Shown one piece after another: positions 19,615-29,181 of a stretch of DNA of 64,000 nucleotides. Numbering within the stretch: position 1 is the stretch's first letter; the number at the start of each line of letters is the position of its first letter. A model generated the notes under the pieces. The model was given only the letters and a program-made list of their open reading frames with translations, did not search any database and was not told the DNA's origin. This stretch comes from Ignavibacteria bacterium (lineage in GTDB: Bacteria; Bacteroidota; Ignavibacteria; Ch128b), in contig JABLYA010000001.1 of assembly GCA_013177855.1 (NCBI GenBank), positions 62,001 through 126,000 of the forward strand. Reading direction: 5' to 3'. The position numbers and the translations under genes are program-made.

Positions 19615-20753
19615 TGGAAAATAAACCTTTATATTCTGTCGCTGCGATTTTTGACAATGTAAATAAAACAATTGAAGCAGTTGAGAAGATAAATCAGGCT
19701 GGTTATAAAAATTACGATGTTCACACTCCATATCCAGTTCATGGCTTACCTCAAGCGATGAAATTAAAGTCATCAAAGTTAGGATGGGTAACTCTGATTT
19801 TTGGATTATCAGGAGCAATATTCGCATTCTTATTTATGTACTGGGTGAATGTAATTGATTATCCACTAATTGTTGGTGGAAAGCCATTTTATCAATTGCC
19901 AGCTTATATTCCCGTAATGTTTGAAGTTACTGTTCTTTCAGCTGCGGTTTTTACAGTCGTATGGATGTTGTTTATTCTATTTAAGTTTCCAAATAACAGC
20001 CATCCTTTAATTGATACTGAATATATGAATAAAGTTAGTGTGGATAGATTTGGAATTTCAATTCAAGCAGATAATGAGGGATTTGATTTAGAAAAAGTTA
20101 AGGAGTTTTTCAAAAATCTTGGTGCTGAAGAAGTTTTTGAAATTTATTACAAGATTGATGAACTGAAAGATAAGCCCAAAATTTTTGATAAAAAGTTTAT
20201 TTCATTTCTTGTATTGACTTCAATTATCGTTTCTGGAATAACTTACTTTGTTCTAAATCAACTTCTATTTATGGCTCCATTCAACTGGATGCACGAACAA
20301 TTTCGAGTTGATCCTCAAACATCAATGACCGTTTTCAAAGATGGTTTTGGAATGAGAACTCCAGTTGAAGGCACTGTTTCAAGAGGTCATTTACCTTATC
20401 CATTTAAGGGAAATCCTGCAGAAGCTGAAAAGAATCTTATTAATCCACTTATCCCAACTGAAAAAGTTTTGAAACTTGGTAAATCAAAATATCTTACATT
20501 TTGTTCTCCCTGTCATGGTGATTATGGATTTGGTGATAGTCGATTAAGAGGGCAATTTCCCAATCCACCAACTCTACATTCAGACAGAATAAGAAATATG
20601 AAAGATGGTGGAATTTTCCACATAATAACCGAAGGTCAAAATGTTATGCCAAGTTATGCATCTCAATTAACTGAAGATGAAAGATGGGCAATAGTTCATT
20701 ATATAAGAGTTCTACAAAGAGCTGTTAATCCAAAGGAGAGTGATTTAAGATGA
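19614..20753 (+). CDS. Fused Alternative Complex III subunits D and E (DUF3341 plus monoheme cytochrome c)
   Basis: 379 residues. Residues 1-~175 are the ActD domain (DUF3341): a ferredoxin-like fold starting [14 protein letters not shown] with two membrane helices (~58-82 and ~95-122). A third helix (~195-220) then leads into a periplasmic class-I cytochrome c with CSPCH near residue 297 and a distal Met in NVMPSYA. In described systems ActD and ActE are separate proteins; here they are one continuous frame. The start is ATG 19614 in a TGATG overlap with actC; a TTG three bases earlier is the alternative. Confidence 0.88.
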   Translation: MENKPLYSVAAIFDNVNKTIEAVEKINQAGYKNYDVHTPYPVHGLPQAMKLKSSKLGWVTLIFGLSGAIFAFLFMYWVNVIDYPLIVGGKPFYQLPAYIPVMFEVTVLSAAVFTVVWMLFILFKFPNNSHPLIDTEYMNKVSVDRFGISIQADNEGFDLEKVKEFFKNLGAEEVFEIYYKIDELKDKPKIFDKKFISFLVLTSIIVSGITYFVLNQLLFMAPFNWMHEQFRVDPQTSMTVFKDGFGMRTPVEGTVSRGHLPYPFKGNPAEAEKNLINPLIPTEKVLKLGKSKYLTFCSPCHGDYGFGDSRLRGQFPNPPTLHSDRIRNMKDGGIFHIITEGQNVMPSYASQLTEDERWAIVHYIRVLQRAVNPKESDLR

Positions 20754-21934
20754 GTCACGAAAATCAATCTTTCGAAGCAAAACCACTTCCAATAAGATTT
20801 AAGCAGATTTCGTTTGGACTATTCATACTTGGATTAGTATTGAGTGTTTTAGCTTTCATTTCAGATAGTCACAGAGCGTTAGCGAATTATAATGTGATTT
20901 TTACTTTTCTTATTAGTGTAGCCGTTGGAAATATATTTTTATTTGCAATTGAATATTTGTCAGGAGCTGTGTGGTCAACAGTAATGCGTAGAGTGAATGA
21001 AATTTTTATAAATTTTATTCCAATGGTTTTCGTAGTCGGGCTTGTCATTTTGTTCAACACACACTCAATTTTTCACTGGTCTCATGAAGAAGCTGTTAAA
21101 AGTGATAAACTTCTTCAATGGAAATCTCCTTATCTTAACCAAACATTTTTTACAATCAGATACTTTGTTTATTTCCTGCTTTGGATTGCGTTCGGTTTTT
21201 TTATGACAAGAAATTCTTTGAAACAAGATGAAAATAAAGATCAAACTTTAACTTATAAGAATTCAAAACTTTCTGCTTTCTTTCTGCCTGTTTTTGCGAT
21301 TACATTGACTTTCTTTTCGATTGATTTCCTAATGAGCACTGAACCACATTGGTTCTCTACAATTTTTGGAGTTTATTATTTTTCGGGGACTGTTCTTGCT
21401 GCACTCTCTGTGGTTACAATTGCTGTTATCTTTTTATATGAGAAAGGATATTTTGGAAATATCCTGAAAAGAGATCATTTCTATAATCTAGGTGCATTGC
21501 TTTTTGCATTTGTAAATTTCTGGGCATACATAGCCTTCAGCCAGTTTTTGTTAATATGGTATGCAAATCTTCCCGAAGAAACTTTCTGGATGATTCATAG
21601 ATGGCAAAAAGGTTGGGAAATATTTTCTTTCATCTTAATATTCGGACATTTTTTGATAACTTACTTTTCTCTTCTTTCTCAGCAAGCAAAAAGTAATTTG
21701 AAGAGATTAAAGTTTATGGCAATATGGATCCTAGTGATGCATTATGTCGATCTTTTCTGGTTAGTGATGCCTTCACTTTACAAAGAGGTTGTTTTTGGCT
21801 GGATTGAAATTTCATTTATAATTTTAGCAGTTGGAATTTTACTTGTTCTATTTATCTGGAGATATAATAAAATCAAAAATATTGTCCCAGCAGGTGATCC
21901 GAAGCTTAAAAGAAGTCTGGAGTTTCATTTATGA
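20750..21934 (+). CDS. actF: Alternative Complex III subunit F, membrane protein
   Basis: 394 residues with about ten membrane helices, distantly NrfD-like. It is recognised from its place after ActD/E and from the sequence around TEPHWFSTIFGVYYFSG (His within helix 6). ActF pairs with ActC in the membrane and may hold a second quinone or proton path. It starts with an ATGA overlap on the preceding gene. Confidence 0.88.
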   Translation: MSHENQSFEAKPLPIRFKQISFGLFILGLVLSVLAFISDSHRALANYNVIFTFLISVAVGNIFLFAIEYLSGAVWSTVMRRVNEIFINFIPMVFVVGLVILFNTHSIFHWSHEEAVKSDKLLQWKSPYLNQTFFTIRYFVYFLLWIAFGFFMTRNSLKQDENKDQTLTYKNSKLSAFFLPVFAITLTFFSIDFLMSTEPHWFSTIFGVYYFSGTVLAALSVVTIAVIFLYEKGYFGNILKRDHFYNLGALLFAFVNFWAYIAFSQFLLIWYANLPEETFWMIHRWQKGWEIFSFILIFGHFLITYFSLLSQQAKSNLKRLKFMAIWILVMHYVDLFWLVMPSLYKEVVFGWIEISFIILAVGILLVLFIWRYNKIKNIVPAGDPKLKRSLEFHL

Positions 21935-22881
21935 AAGAAAGAATTCGAAGATTTTTTGAAATTCAAGAAGAAATTAACTTTAAAGAAATTTTTACCAATC
22001 CTGAAAGACTTTTTGGATATACATACTTTTATTTTCTAGTAGTTATTGTTGGACTTGGAATTTATTTCGTTCAAAATCTTACCTTAATAAATAAAAACAC
22101 CATTGTGCCTTTTGTTGCCGATAGTTCAAATGTACAGACTGATTTAAGTTTTGAACTTCCATCAAATTTACCTCCAGTCGATATTTTTAAATTAGCTGAA
22201 GCTACTCCTGCTTTGCTTGAAAAAGGAAAAGCATTTTATAATGCTAATTGCTCATCCTGTCATGGTGAAAATGGTAAAGGTGATGGTGTAGCTGGTGCTT
22301 CAATGAATCCAAAACCAAGGAATCTTACTTCTTCTGAAGGTTGGGTTAACGGTAGAAATTTTGCTGGAATGTATAAAACATTGCAGGTGGGTATTTTAAA
22401 AAGTGGAATGCCTGCATTTAATCATATTAATCCTGAAGAATTAATTGCTGTGATTCATTACATAAGAACATTTGCTAATGATTTTCCCTCAATTACAAAA
22501 GATGAACTTCAAAATCTCAACGATACTTACAAACTTTCTGAAGGTAAGAAAACTTCAGGGCAGATTCCTACATCAAAAGCTTTTAATGTCATTTTAATTG
22601 AGAAAAAGGATGAACAAAAACTTTATAATGAAATTTTACAAACAATTAATTCTAATTTTTCTAAATATGACGGATTGATCCTTTCAAAAGAAAAATTCGC
22701 CGGTCTTTTAACAACTACTTTTCAAAACAATTTTACTGAAACAGATTTTTGGAATATTGTCAAATCCAACCCGATTAATTATGGTCTAAGTCCCAAAATT
22801 TTACTTTTGGATGAAAATGGTAAAAAGAACTTTTATACGACTTCGATGAGTTTATTTAGCAAAAAGGATGGAAGACTATGA
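21931..22881 (+). CDS. Membrane-anchored monoheme cytochrome c with an extra C-terminal domain
   Basis: 316 residues: cytoplasmic start, one membrane helix (~32-50), then a cytochrome c domain with heme site CSSCH (C107-C110-H111) and distal Met in SGMPAF. The last ~110 residues form an unassigned alpha/beta region without cysteines. It lies between actF and the oxidase genes and is the obvious carrier between Alternative Complex III and the oxidase, whose subunit II lacks its own heme. The ATGA start overlaps actF. Confidence 0.82.
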   Translation: MKERIRRFFEIQEEINFKEIFTNPERLFGYTYFYFLVVIVGLGIYFVQNLTLINKNTIVPFVADSSNVQTDLSFELPSNLPPVDIFKLAEATPALLEKGKAFYNANCSSCHGENGKGDGVAGASMNPKPRNLTSSEGWVNGRNFAGMYKTLQVGILKSGMPAFNHINPEELIAVIHYIRTFANDFPSITKDELQNLNDTYKLSEGKKTSGQIPTSKAFNVILIEKKDEQKLYNEILQTINSNFSKYDGLILSKEKFAGLLTTTFQNNFTETDFWNIVKSNPINYGLSPKILLLDENGKKNFYTTSMSLFSKKDGRL

Positions 22882-23669
22882 TAAGCAAGATTTATAAAAA
22901 CATTTTACTTATATCTTTTTTAATTCTAATTAGCATTTTTAATTTAAGTGCTTCGACACAGCCTCAAAAGAAAGCTGCGCTTGAGGAACAACTCGGAAAA
23001 TATATTCCCCTTGATGCAGAATTTTATAATGAATTTGGGCAAAAGGTTAAATTAAGAGATGTGATTAAGAAACCTACGATACTTACTCTGGTTTTTTATG
23101 AATGCAAAGGTATATGCACACCTTTACTAACTGAATTGGCAAAAAACATAAATGAAATTGATCTTAAGTTAGGTAAGGATTATCAAATCGTTACTGTGAG
23201 TTTTGATCCTGAAGAAACATCATCTCTGGCAAGTTCAAAAAAAGCTAACTACATTAAATTACTTAATAATAAACCGCCCGATGATGCCTGGCAATTCTTA
23301 GTTGGAGATAGTTCGAATATTTATTCATTAACTAATTCAATTGGTTTTTATTTCTTTAAGGAAGAAGATCAATTTGTTCATCCTGGAGCCTTAATATTTA
23401 TCTCACCGGAAGGAAAGATTACCAGATATCTACTCGGCATTGAATATCTACCATTCAATGTTAAAATGGCAATTCTTGAGGCAGGGGAAGGGAAAGTTGG
23501 TCCTACAATAGCTAAGTTGATCAAGTTCTGCTATGTTTATGATGCCGAAGGGAAAAAATACGCATTGAGTGTAACTCGAATTGCAGGAATAATAACGCTT
23601 ATCGCTGCGGGGATTTTTATACTCTTTTTAATTGCAAAACCAAAGAAGAAAAATTTAGAGGTGAAGTAA
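22878..23669 (+). CDS. SCO1/SenC family copper chaperone for the CuA site
   Basis: 263 residues: signal peptide or anchor at the N-terminus and a thioredoxin-like fold with the copper-binding CKGIC (C76, C80) and a conserved His (~168, in VHPGALIF). Unusually, a second membrane helix (~235-255) follows near the C-terminus. SCO proteins deliver copper to, or reduce, the CuA site of oxidase subunit II, which is encoded four genes downstream. Confidence 0.9.
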   Translation: MISKIYKNILLISFLILISIFNLSASTQPQKKAALEEQLGKYIPLDAEFYNEFGQKVKLRDVIKKPTILTLVFYECKGICTPLLTELAKNINEIDLKLGKDYQIVTVSFDPEETSSLASSKKANYIKLLNNKPPDDAWQFLVGDSSNIYSLTNSIGFYFFKEEDQFVHPGALIFISPEGKITRYLLGIEYLPFNVKMAILEAGEGKVGPTIAKLIKFCYVYDAEGKKYALSVTRIAGIITLIAAGIFILFLIAKPKKKNLEVK

Positions 23670-23671
23670 TT

Positions 23672-25336
23672 ATGTCAGCTACGACTTTAAGTTATGGTGG
23701 AAATGGGAGCAATGGAAATCATTTAGATTATTTACACTCTCCAAAAAAATATAAAGGAATTTTCAATTGGATTTTTTCAACTGATCATAAGAAGATAGGG
23801 ATATTATATCTCATCTCAATGCTCACATTTTTTGCTGTTGGTGTAACTCTTGGATTTTTAATGAGGTTGGAGCTTATCGCACCGGGCAAGACGATAATGG
23901 ATCCGCAGACCTACAATCAAATTTTTACACTCCACGGTGTGATAATGATTTTTCTCTTTATCATTCCAGGTTTGCCAGCAGTTTTTGGTAATTTCTTTTT
24001 ACCAATTATGATCGGTGCAAAAGATGTGGCGTTCCCGAGATTAAATCTTTTTTCATGGTGGTTATTTGTGACTGGTGGTTTGGTTGCTCTTATTTCCTTG
24101 TTCTTGCCTGGTGGACCAGCTGATACTGGCTGGACATTTTATATTCCTTATTCTGTGAGAACATCAACTAATGTAATACCTGCACTAATTGGTGCTTTTA
24201 TTCTTGGCTTTTCATCAATTTTAACCGGTTTAAATTTCATCACCACAATTCATCGTTTAAGAGCTCCTGGAATGAGCTGGTTCAAAATGCCGCTCTTTGC
24301 TTGGTCACTTTATGCAACGGGCTGGGTACAGATTTTAGCAACTCCAATCGTTGGAATTACTTTGCTGCTTGTTGCAATTGAAAGATGGTTCGGTGTAGGA
24401 ATTTTCGATCCTGCACTTGGTGGTGATCCAATCCTTTATCAACATTTGTTCTGGATTTATTCACATCCTGCGGTTTATATAATGATATTACCAGCAATGG
24501 GAGTTATTTCAGAAATTATTCCTGTTTTCTCAAGACGAACAATTTTTGGATATAAGTTCATTGCATTCTCAAGTATGGCGATTGCTCTTTTTGGTTCGCT
24601 TGTCTGGGCGCATCATATGTTTACGGTCGGTATGAGTGGAACTGCAATGTGGCTTTTTTCACTTTTAACATTTTTGGTTGCAATTCCGAGTGCGATTAAA
24701 GTCTTTAATTGGGTTGCAACACTTTACAAAGGTTCGATTGAACTTGAACCACCGATGTTATTCGCATTAAGTTTCATCTTTAATTTCACCATTGGTGGTT
24801 TTACTGGATTAATGCAAGGCGCTTTAGCTTTGAATATTCACATTCACGATACTTACTTTATTGTTGGTCATTTTCATTATGTAATGTTTGGTGGAACAGG
24901 CTTTGGAATTTTTGCTGCTCTTCACCACTGGTTTCCAAAAATGTTTGGCAAAATGTATAACAAAAAAGTTGCAAAAATCAGCTGGCTCTTTTTATTCATT
25001 GGATTTCAACTGCTTTACTTTCCAATGTTCGTAATGGGTTATCTTGGTATGCCAAGAAGATATTATGATTACCTGCCAGATTTTCATATTTATCATTTTA
25101 TTTCCACGATTGGAAGCTGGATTTTAATTACGGGTCTCATTATAATGTTTACAAATTTGATCCTTGCTCTTAAAAAAGGTGAAAAAGCAGCTGCAAATCC
25201 CTGGGGTGGAGTTACTCTTGAATGGACAATACCTTCACCACCAATTCATGAGAATTTTGAAAAAATTCCGGTAGTAGAAAAAGAGCCCTATGATTATTCA
25301 CATTATGAACAAGTTATTGAGGAGGCTAAAAATTGA
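23672..25336 (+). CDS. ctaD: Cytochrome c oxidase subunit I, heme-copper oxidase of A2 type
   Basis: Catalytic subunit that reduces O2 and pumps protons. 554 residues, 12 helices. The heme a ligand lies in [10 protein letters not shown], CuB ligands are in SHPAVY and WAHHMF, and the last heme ligands are in HFHYVMFG. At the end of the D channel the sequence reads Y263-S264-H265-P266 where A1 enzymes have the glutamate of GHPEVY. This YSHP signature defines A2-type enzymes such as the caa3 oxidase of Rhodothermus. A GAGGTGAAG ribosome-binding site precedes the ATG. Confidence 0.95.
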   Translation: MSATTLSYGGNGSNGNHLDYLHSPKKYKGIFNWIFSTDHKKIGILYLISMLTFFAVGVTLGFLMRLELIAPGKTIMDPQTYNQIFTLHGVIMIFLFIIPGLPAVFGNFFLPIMIGAKDVAFPRLNLFSWWLFVTGGLVALISLFLPGGPADTGWTFYIPYSVRTSTNVIPALIGAFILGFSSILTGLNFITTIHRLRAPGMSWFKMPLFAWSLYATGWVQILATPIVGITLLLVAIERWFGVGIFDPALGGDPILYQHLFWIYSHPAVYIMILPAMGVISEIIPVFSRRTIFGYKFIAFSSMAIALFGSLVWAHHMFTVGMSGTAMWLFSLLTFLVAIPSAIKVFNWVATLYKGSIELEPPMLFALSFIFNFTIGGFTGLMQGALALNIHIHDTYFIVGHFHYVMFGGTGFGIFAALHHWFPKMFGKMYNKKVAKISWLFLFIGFQLLYFPMFVMGYLGMPRRYYDYLPDFHIYHFISTIGSWILITGLIIMFTNLILALKKGEKAAANPWGGVTLEWTIPSPPIHENFEKIPVVEKEPYDYSHYEQVIEEAKN

Positions 25337-25959
25337 ATCAAATGGCTGAAGCATCTGTAAATACTCATCTTCATCGTGATGATGTTGGTGCAAAGATTGG
25401 AATGTGGCTTTTTCTATTTACTGAGTTGATACTATTTGGTGGAATGTTTTTGGTGTATGCTGTTTACAGATTTACTTATAGAGACTTTTTTGCCCTTGCG
25501 TCAAAGGAGCTTGATGTTTTTATCGGATTAATTAACACATTAGTCCTTTTAACGAGTAGTTTAACAATGGCTATGTCCATTACTGCATTAAGAAAGGATA
25601 ATAAAAAATTATCTTTACTGTTTTTAGGTTCTACAATTTTCTTCGCTTTCCTGTTTTTGGTAAATAAATATTTTGAATGGTCAGCTAAATTTCAGCATGG
25701 TTTATTTCCTGGTTCCAATGAACTTCTTAGTTTACCCAAGGGAGAAATAATCTATTTTGGTCTGTATTATGTTATGACCGGTTTGCATGCAATACATGTG
25801 ATCATTGGATTAGTAATATTATTGTTTATGTTCGTTTATATTATGAAAGGAAAAGTAAACAAAGATTATTACATAATGCTGGAGAATTCCGGATTATATT
25901 GGCATCTGGTTGATATAATCTGGATATTTCTTTTCCCGCTATTTTATTTAATTCATTAA
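25333..25959 (+). CDS. ctaE: Cytochrome c oxidase subunit III
   Basis: 208 residues, five predicted helices, with the family pattern [17 protein letters not shown] near the start and [11 protein letters not shown] later. Start choice: a GAGGAGG ribosome-binding site (25319-25325) stands 7 bases from TTG 25333 but 16 from ATG 25342, so the TTG, which overlaps the subunit I stop, is more likely; the difference is three residues. Confidence 0.92.
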   Translation: MNQMAEASVNTHLHRDDVGAKIGMWLFLFTELILFGGMFLVYAVYRFTYRDFFALASKELDVFIGLINTLVLLTSSLTMAMSITALRKDNKKLSLLFLGSTIFFAFLFLVNKYFEWSAKFQHGLFPGSNELLSLPKGEIIYFGLYYVMTGLHAIHVIIGLVILLFMFVYIMKGKVNKDYYIMLENSGLYWHLVDIIWIFLFPLFYLIH

Positions 25960-25968
25960 AGGTGAGAT

Positions 25969-26262
25969 ATGGATAAAAAAGATTCACATAATCACATTGT
26001 CGGATATGGTACATATATTTTCGTCTGGTTGACGCTTATTGCGTTAACTGCGTTGACTGTTACTGCTGCAAGTTTTGACTTGGGGAATTTCTCCATAGTT
26101 GTTGCACTTGTCATCGCATCGATTAAAGGATTATTAGTGTTGCTTGTTTTTATGCATTTAAGATTTGATGATAGGATGTTTAGGATTTTTGTGTTCGTTG
26201 CATTTCTAACTTTAACAATATTTTTAGTGCTAACATTTTCAGATTATTCATTTATAAGGTAA
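25969..26262 (+). CDS. Cytochrome c oxidase subunit IV (prokaryotic type)
   Basis: 97 residues with three membrane helices and the family motif KGLLVLLVFMHL. The small subunit stabilises the oxidase. It is separated from subunit III by 9 bases containing AAAGGTGAG. Confidence 0.88.
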   Translation: MDKKDSHNHIVGYGTYIFVWLTLIALTALTVTAASFDLGNFSIVVALVIASIKGLLVLLVFMHLRFDDRMFRIFVFVAFLTLTIFLVLTFSDYSFIR

Positions 26263-26268
26263 GGAAAT

Positions 26269-26892
26269 ATGCTGTCAAATGCATCTAATTTTATTAAAGA
26301 AGTAGATGGAGTATTTTTATTTATCTTAGGAGTTTCTGTTTTACTCCTTATCTTGATTACATTTTTAATGGTTTATTTTGTTATTAAATACAATAGGAAA
26401 AAAAATCTTACTCCTAAAAATATAAAAGGTAATACTACACTTGAGATAATCTGGACAGTAATCCCAACAATTCTTGTTGTAGGAATGTTTTATTATGGAT
26501 GGTATGGTTACAAGAAAATGACAGCGGCACCTAAGGATGCTTTTGAAATTAATGTAACAGGGAAAATGTGGGCGTGGGAATTTACTTATCCTAATGGTAT
26601 GAAAACAGATACACTTGTTGTCCCAATTAATAAACCGATCAAACTCAATCTTCAATCTATTGATGTTAATCATTCTTTTTTTATTCCAGCTTTCAGAATA
26701 AAGCGTGATGTAATTCCCAACAAGAATAATTACTTGTGGTTTATTGCCGAAGAAGTTGGTGTTTATGATATTGCGTGTGCTGAATATTGTGGACTTAGAC
26801 ATTCCTATATGTATTCAAAATTGTATGCAATTCATCAAAATGAATTTGATGAGTGGTATAAGGCTAAATTAGATACAACAGTTGTAAAGTGA
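26269..26892 (+). CDS. ctaC: Cytochrome c oxidase subunit II (CuA, no heme c)
   Basis: 207 residues: two membrane helices, then the cupredoxin domain that accepts electrons from cytochrome c. CuA ligands are in VNHSFF and in C170-A-E-Y-C174-G-L-R-H178-S-Y-M181. Unlike caa3 oxidases, no cytochrome c domain is fused at the C-terminus, so a separate cytochrome must donate electrons. Its position after subunits I, III and IV is unusual; in most operons subunit II comes first. Confidence 0.93.
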   Translation: MLSNASNFIKEVDGVFLFILGVSVLLLILITFLMVYFVIKYNRKKNLTPKNIKGNTTLEIIWTVIPTILVVGMFYYGWYGYKKMTAAPKDAFEINVTGKMWAWEFTYPNGMKTDTLVVPINKPIKLNLQSIDVNHSFFIPAFRIKRDVIPNKNNYLWFIAEEVGVYDIACAEYCGLRHSYMYSKLYAIHQNEFDEWYKAKLDTTVVK

Positions 26893-27761
26893 TGAAAAAG
26901 ATTTTTGATGCTTTTAAAATTTTACTCGAATTAACAAAGTTTAAGATAACTTCGTTTGTCACTGTCACAACCTTTCTTGGTTATGTTTTATACACAAAAG
27001 AATTGCGAATCGATCTTATTGGTGTGTTGATGGGAGTTTTGTTATTCTCTGGTGGTTCTGCAGTAATTAATCATTACCAGGAAAGAAATTTTGATGCGTT
27101 AATGAGAAGAACACGTAACAGACCAATTCCTTCTGGTAAAGTAAATTCAAAAATTGCTCTTGCACTTGGAATTTTATTCGCTTTAGGCGGATTTATTATT
27201 TTATACATTGGTTTTAATCTTACTTCAGCATTATTCGGATTATTAGCATTGGTTTGGTATAATTTAATTTATACACCACTTAAGAGAAAATTCGCACTTG
27301 CAGTTGTTCCTGGCTCTTTAATTGGTTCAATTCCACCCATAATTGGATGGACAGCAGCAGGGGGTTATCCATTTGACAATTCAATTTTGGTTATCGCATT
27401 TTTCCTGTTTATCTGGCAAATACCTCATTTCTGGTTACTAATGTTGTTTTTTGATGATGATTATAAAGCGGCTGGGTATCCAACTTTAACAAGCTATTTT
27501 TCTAAAGAACAAGTTTTTAGATTAACATTTATCTGGATGATTGCTCTTGGTGTTGCTTCTCTTGTAATGCCTTTGTTTAATTTAGTTAATCATCCTGTAG
27601 TTAACTACGGTTTGTTATTAACTGCAATATGGCTGATCTGGAATTCATCTAAGCTTATTAGAAAGAATGAAGAGAAATTAATATTAATTTCAGGTTTCAG
27701 GACAATTAATACATTTGTCCTTTTAATAGTTTTTCAACTTTCACTTGATAAACTTTTGTAA
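26892..27761 (+). CDS. ctaB: Protoheme IX farnesyltransferase (heme O synthase)
   Basis: 289 residues, a UbiA-superfamily membrane prenyltransferase that makes heme O for the oxidase. It contains NHYQERNFDALMRRTRNRP, with the two Asp/Arg-rich active-site segments typical of CtaB, and DDDYKAAGYP in the second Asp-rich loop. The start is ATG 26892 in a TGATG overlap with subunit II; a GTG three bases earlier is possible. No heme A synthase lies in this window. Confidence 0.93.
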   Translation: MKKIFDAFKILLELTKFKITSFVTVTTFLGYVLYTKELRIDLIGVLMGVLLFSGGSAVINHYQERNFDALMRRTRNRPIPSGKVNSKIALALGILFALGGFIILYIGFNLTSALFGLLALVWYNLIYTPLKRKFALAVVPGSLIGSIPPIIGWTAAGGYPFDNSILVIAFFLFIWQIPHFWLLMLFFDDDYKAAGYPTLTSYFSKEQVFRLTFIWMIALGVASLVMPLFNLVNHPVVNYGLLLTAIWLIWNSSKLIRKNEEKLILISGFRTINTFVLLIVFQLSLDKLL

Positions 27762-27773
27762 GAGGGAGAGAAA

Positions 27774-29108
27774 ATGTTTTTATCATATGAAATTACATTA
27801 CCTTTTAGTTATGATTACACAAGAGTCTTACAATTAGTTTCAGTGCTTGCTCATTCGTTACTATATTTTTACTTATTCTGGCTAAGCGGCTCAGCGTTAT
27901 TAAGTTATTATTATGAATTTATAAAAAGGAGTGATCCTTCTACTGTTTTCGCAAAAAGACTAATTGATTTAACTTTTAGAAAATTATCATTTCCACTTGT
28001 ACTTGGTATTTTACCATTTTTAGTAATTTTTTCTATCGATTTAATCTGGTTAAGAGATCCTGCATTTAAAGCACTTCACAATTGGTCAATTGTCAGTTTG
28101 GTGATTTTTCTTTGTTCAATTCCGGCTCTTTATTACTATAAATTTAGTTTCGCCTTGATCAATATTTTACCTAAGACTGTTATTGATAAAGAGTCCTCCG
28201 ATTTTCTGAACTTAATGGAAAATAGCCTGAAGAACCATAAAAGAAGTGCTTTATTCGGTACATTAGGTATTTTGATTACACTATACTTAGTTTCTGTATT
28301 GAATGTAGCCAGAATCAATTACAATCCAACCGATTACAATTTTGACTTTATTGCTTACACATTACGCCTGGATGTGAACTTTAGATTTTTGTTTAATTTA
28401 ATTTTATCATTTTCAGTAACCTATCTAATTAATCTATTTTTGAATTTTGTTTGGGACGATACGAAATTGAAGACTACCGAAGGTCTGTCTGAATTTATGA
28501 GAGAAAAATTGGTAAAAGGTGCATTTGTAACTGTTTTACTCCAACCTGTGTTTATATTGCTTGAAGTTTTGATTCTTCCAAGAAATAGTCTTTCATACTG
28601 GGTATTTATTTCCAGTGGGATCGTCTTGATTCTTCTTTTCTTAATCTCTAATCAATTGAAAGCATATAGAAAAGAATATTTGGATAGTTATTTGAGATAT
28701 TCTTTTTATCTAATTGTTTTAGCAGTTATTTTTATTTCTGTCAAAGATGTTGTTGTGTTTGCTAATGTAATTAAACCAGAAACGGTCAAAATATCTCAGA
28801 GTTTTTTAAGTTATGAAGAAAATTTGAAGACAAAGCTAAATATTAAAACAGTTACATTTAGTGGAGAAGAAATTTTTACAGCAAAATGCTCAGCCTGTCA
28901 CAGATTTGATCAAAAGCTAGTTGGACCACCATATAATGTTGTTTTACAAAAATATGAAAACAAAAAAGATCAACTTGTGAAATTTATTCTTAATCCTGTA
29001 AAAGTTGATCCAGCGTATCCGCCAATGCCCGCTCAGGGTTTAATTCCACCTGAGGCTGAGGCTGTAGCTGATTACATTATGAAAGTTTATCAGGAGAATA
29101 AGAAATAG
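27774..29108 (+). CDS. Polytopic membrane protein with C-terminal cytochrome c
   Basis: 444 residues. The first ~340 hold about nine predicted membrane helices, with an early His in VLAHSLLYFYLFWLSGSALL and another in KALHNWS. The final ~90 form a cytochrome c domain with heme site CSACH (C372-C375-H376) and distal Met in YPPMPAQG. I do not recognise the membrane part. It ends the respiratory operon behind a strong GAGGGAGAG ribosome-binding site, 12 bases after ctaB. An electron-transfer or assembly role next to the oxidase is an inference from position and heme site. Confidence 0.75.
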   Translation: MFLSYEITLPFSYDYTRVLQLVSVLAHSLLYFYLFWLSGSALLSYYYEFIKRSDPSTVFAKRLIDLTFRKLSFPLVLGILPFLVIFSIDLIWLRDPAFKALHNWSIVSLVIFLCSIPALYYYKFSFALINILPKTVIDKESSDFLNLMENSLKNHKRSALFGTLGILITLYLVSVLNVARINYNPTDYNFDFIAYTLRLDVNFRFLFNLILSFSVTYLINLFLNFVWDDTKLKTTEGLSEFMREKLVKGAFVTVLLQPVFILLEVLILPRNSLSYWVFISSGIVLILLFLISNQLKAYRKEYLDSYLRYSFYLIVLAVIFISVKDVVVFANVIKPETVKISQSFLSYEENLKTKLNIKTVTFSGEEIFTAKCSACHRFDQKLVGPPYNVVLQKYENKKDQLVKFILNPVKVDPAYPPMPAQGLIPPEAEAVADYIMKVYQENKK

Positions 29109-29128
29109 TTAAGTTAACGCAATAAAAA

Positions 29129-29159
29129 TTGATAAATAGTCTTTTTTTAAATAATTTTG
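29129..29159 (+). promoter_or_regulatory. Promoter of the yceD-rpmF-fab operon, TTG-N20-TAnnTTTG
   Basis: TTG 29129-29131, 20 bases, TAATTTTG 29152-29159. The start codon follows 22 bases later, so the leader is short. It lies in the 73-base gap after the respiratory operon, where no clear terminator hairpin is seen. Confidence 0.6.
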
Positions 29160-29181
29160 CAACTGTTTTAGTTAGGTTAAA

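Noticed and set aside
26365-26802. A 145-codon frame antisense to oxidase subunit II
   Set aside because: It is a shadow of a firmly identified gene, rich in Asn/Ile/Lys/His, with no domain or own promoter.
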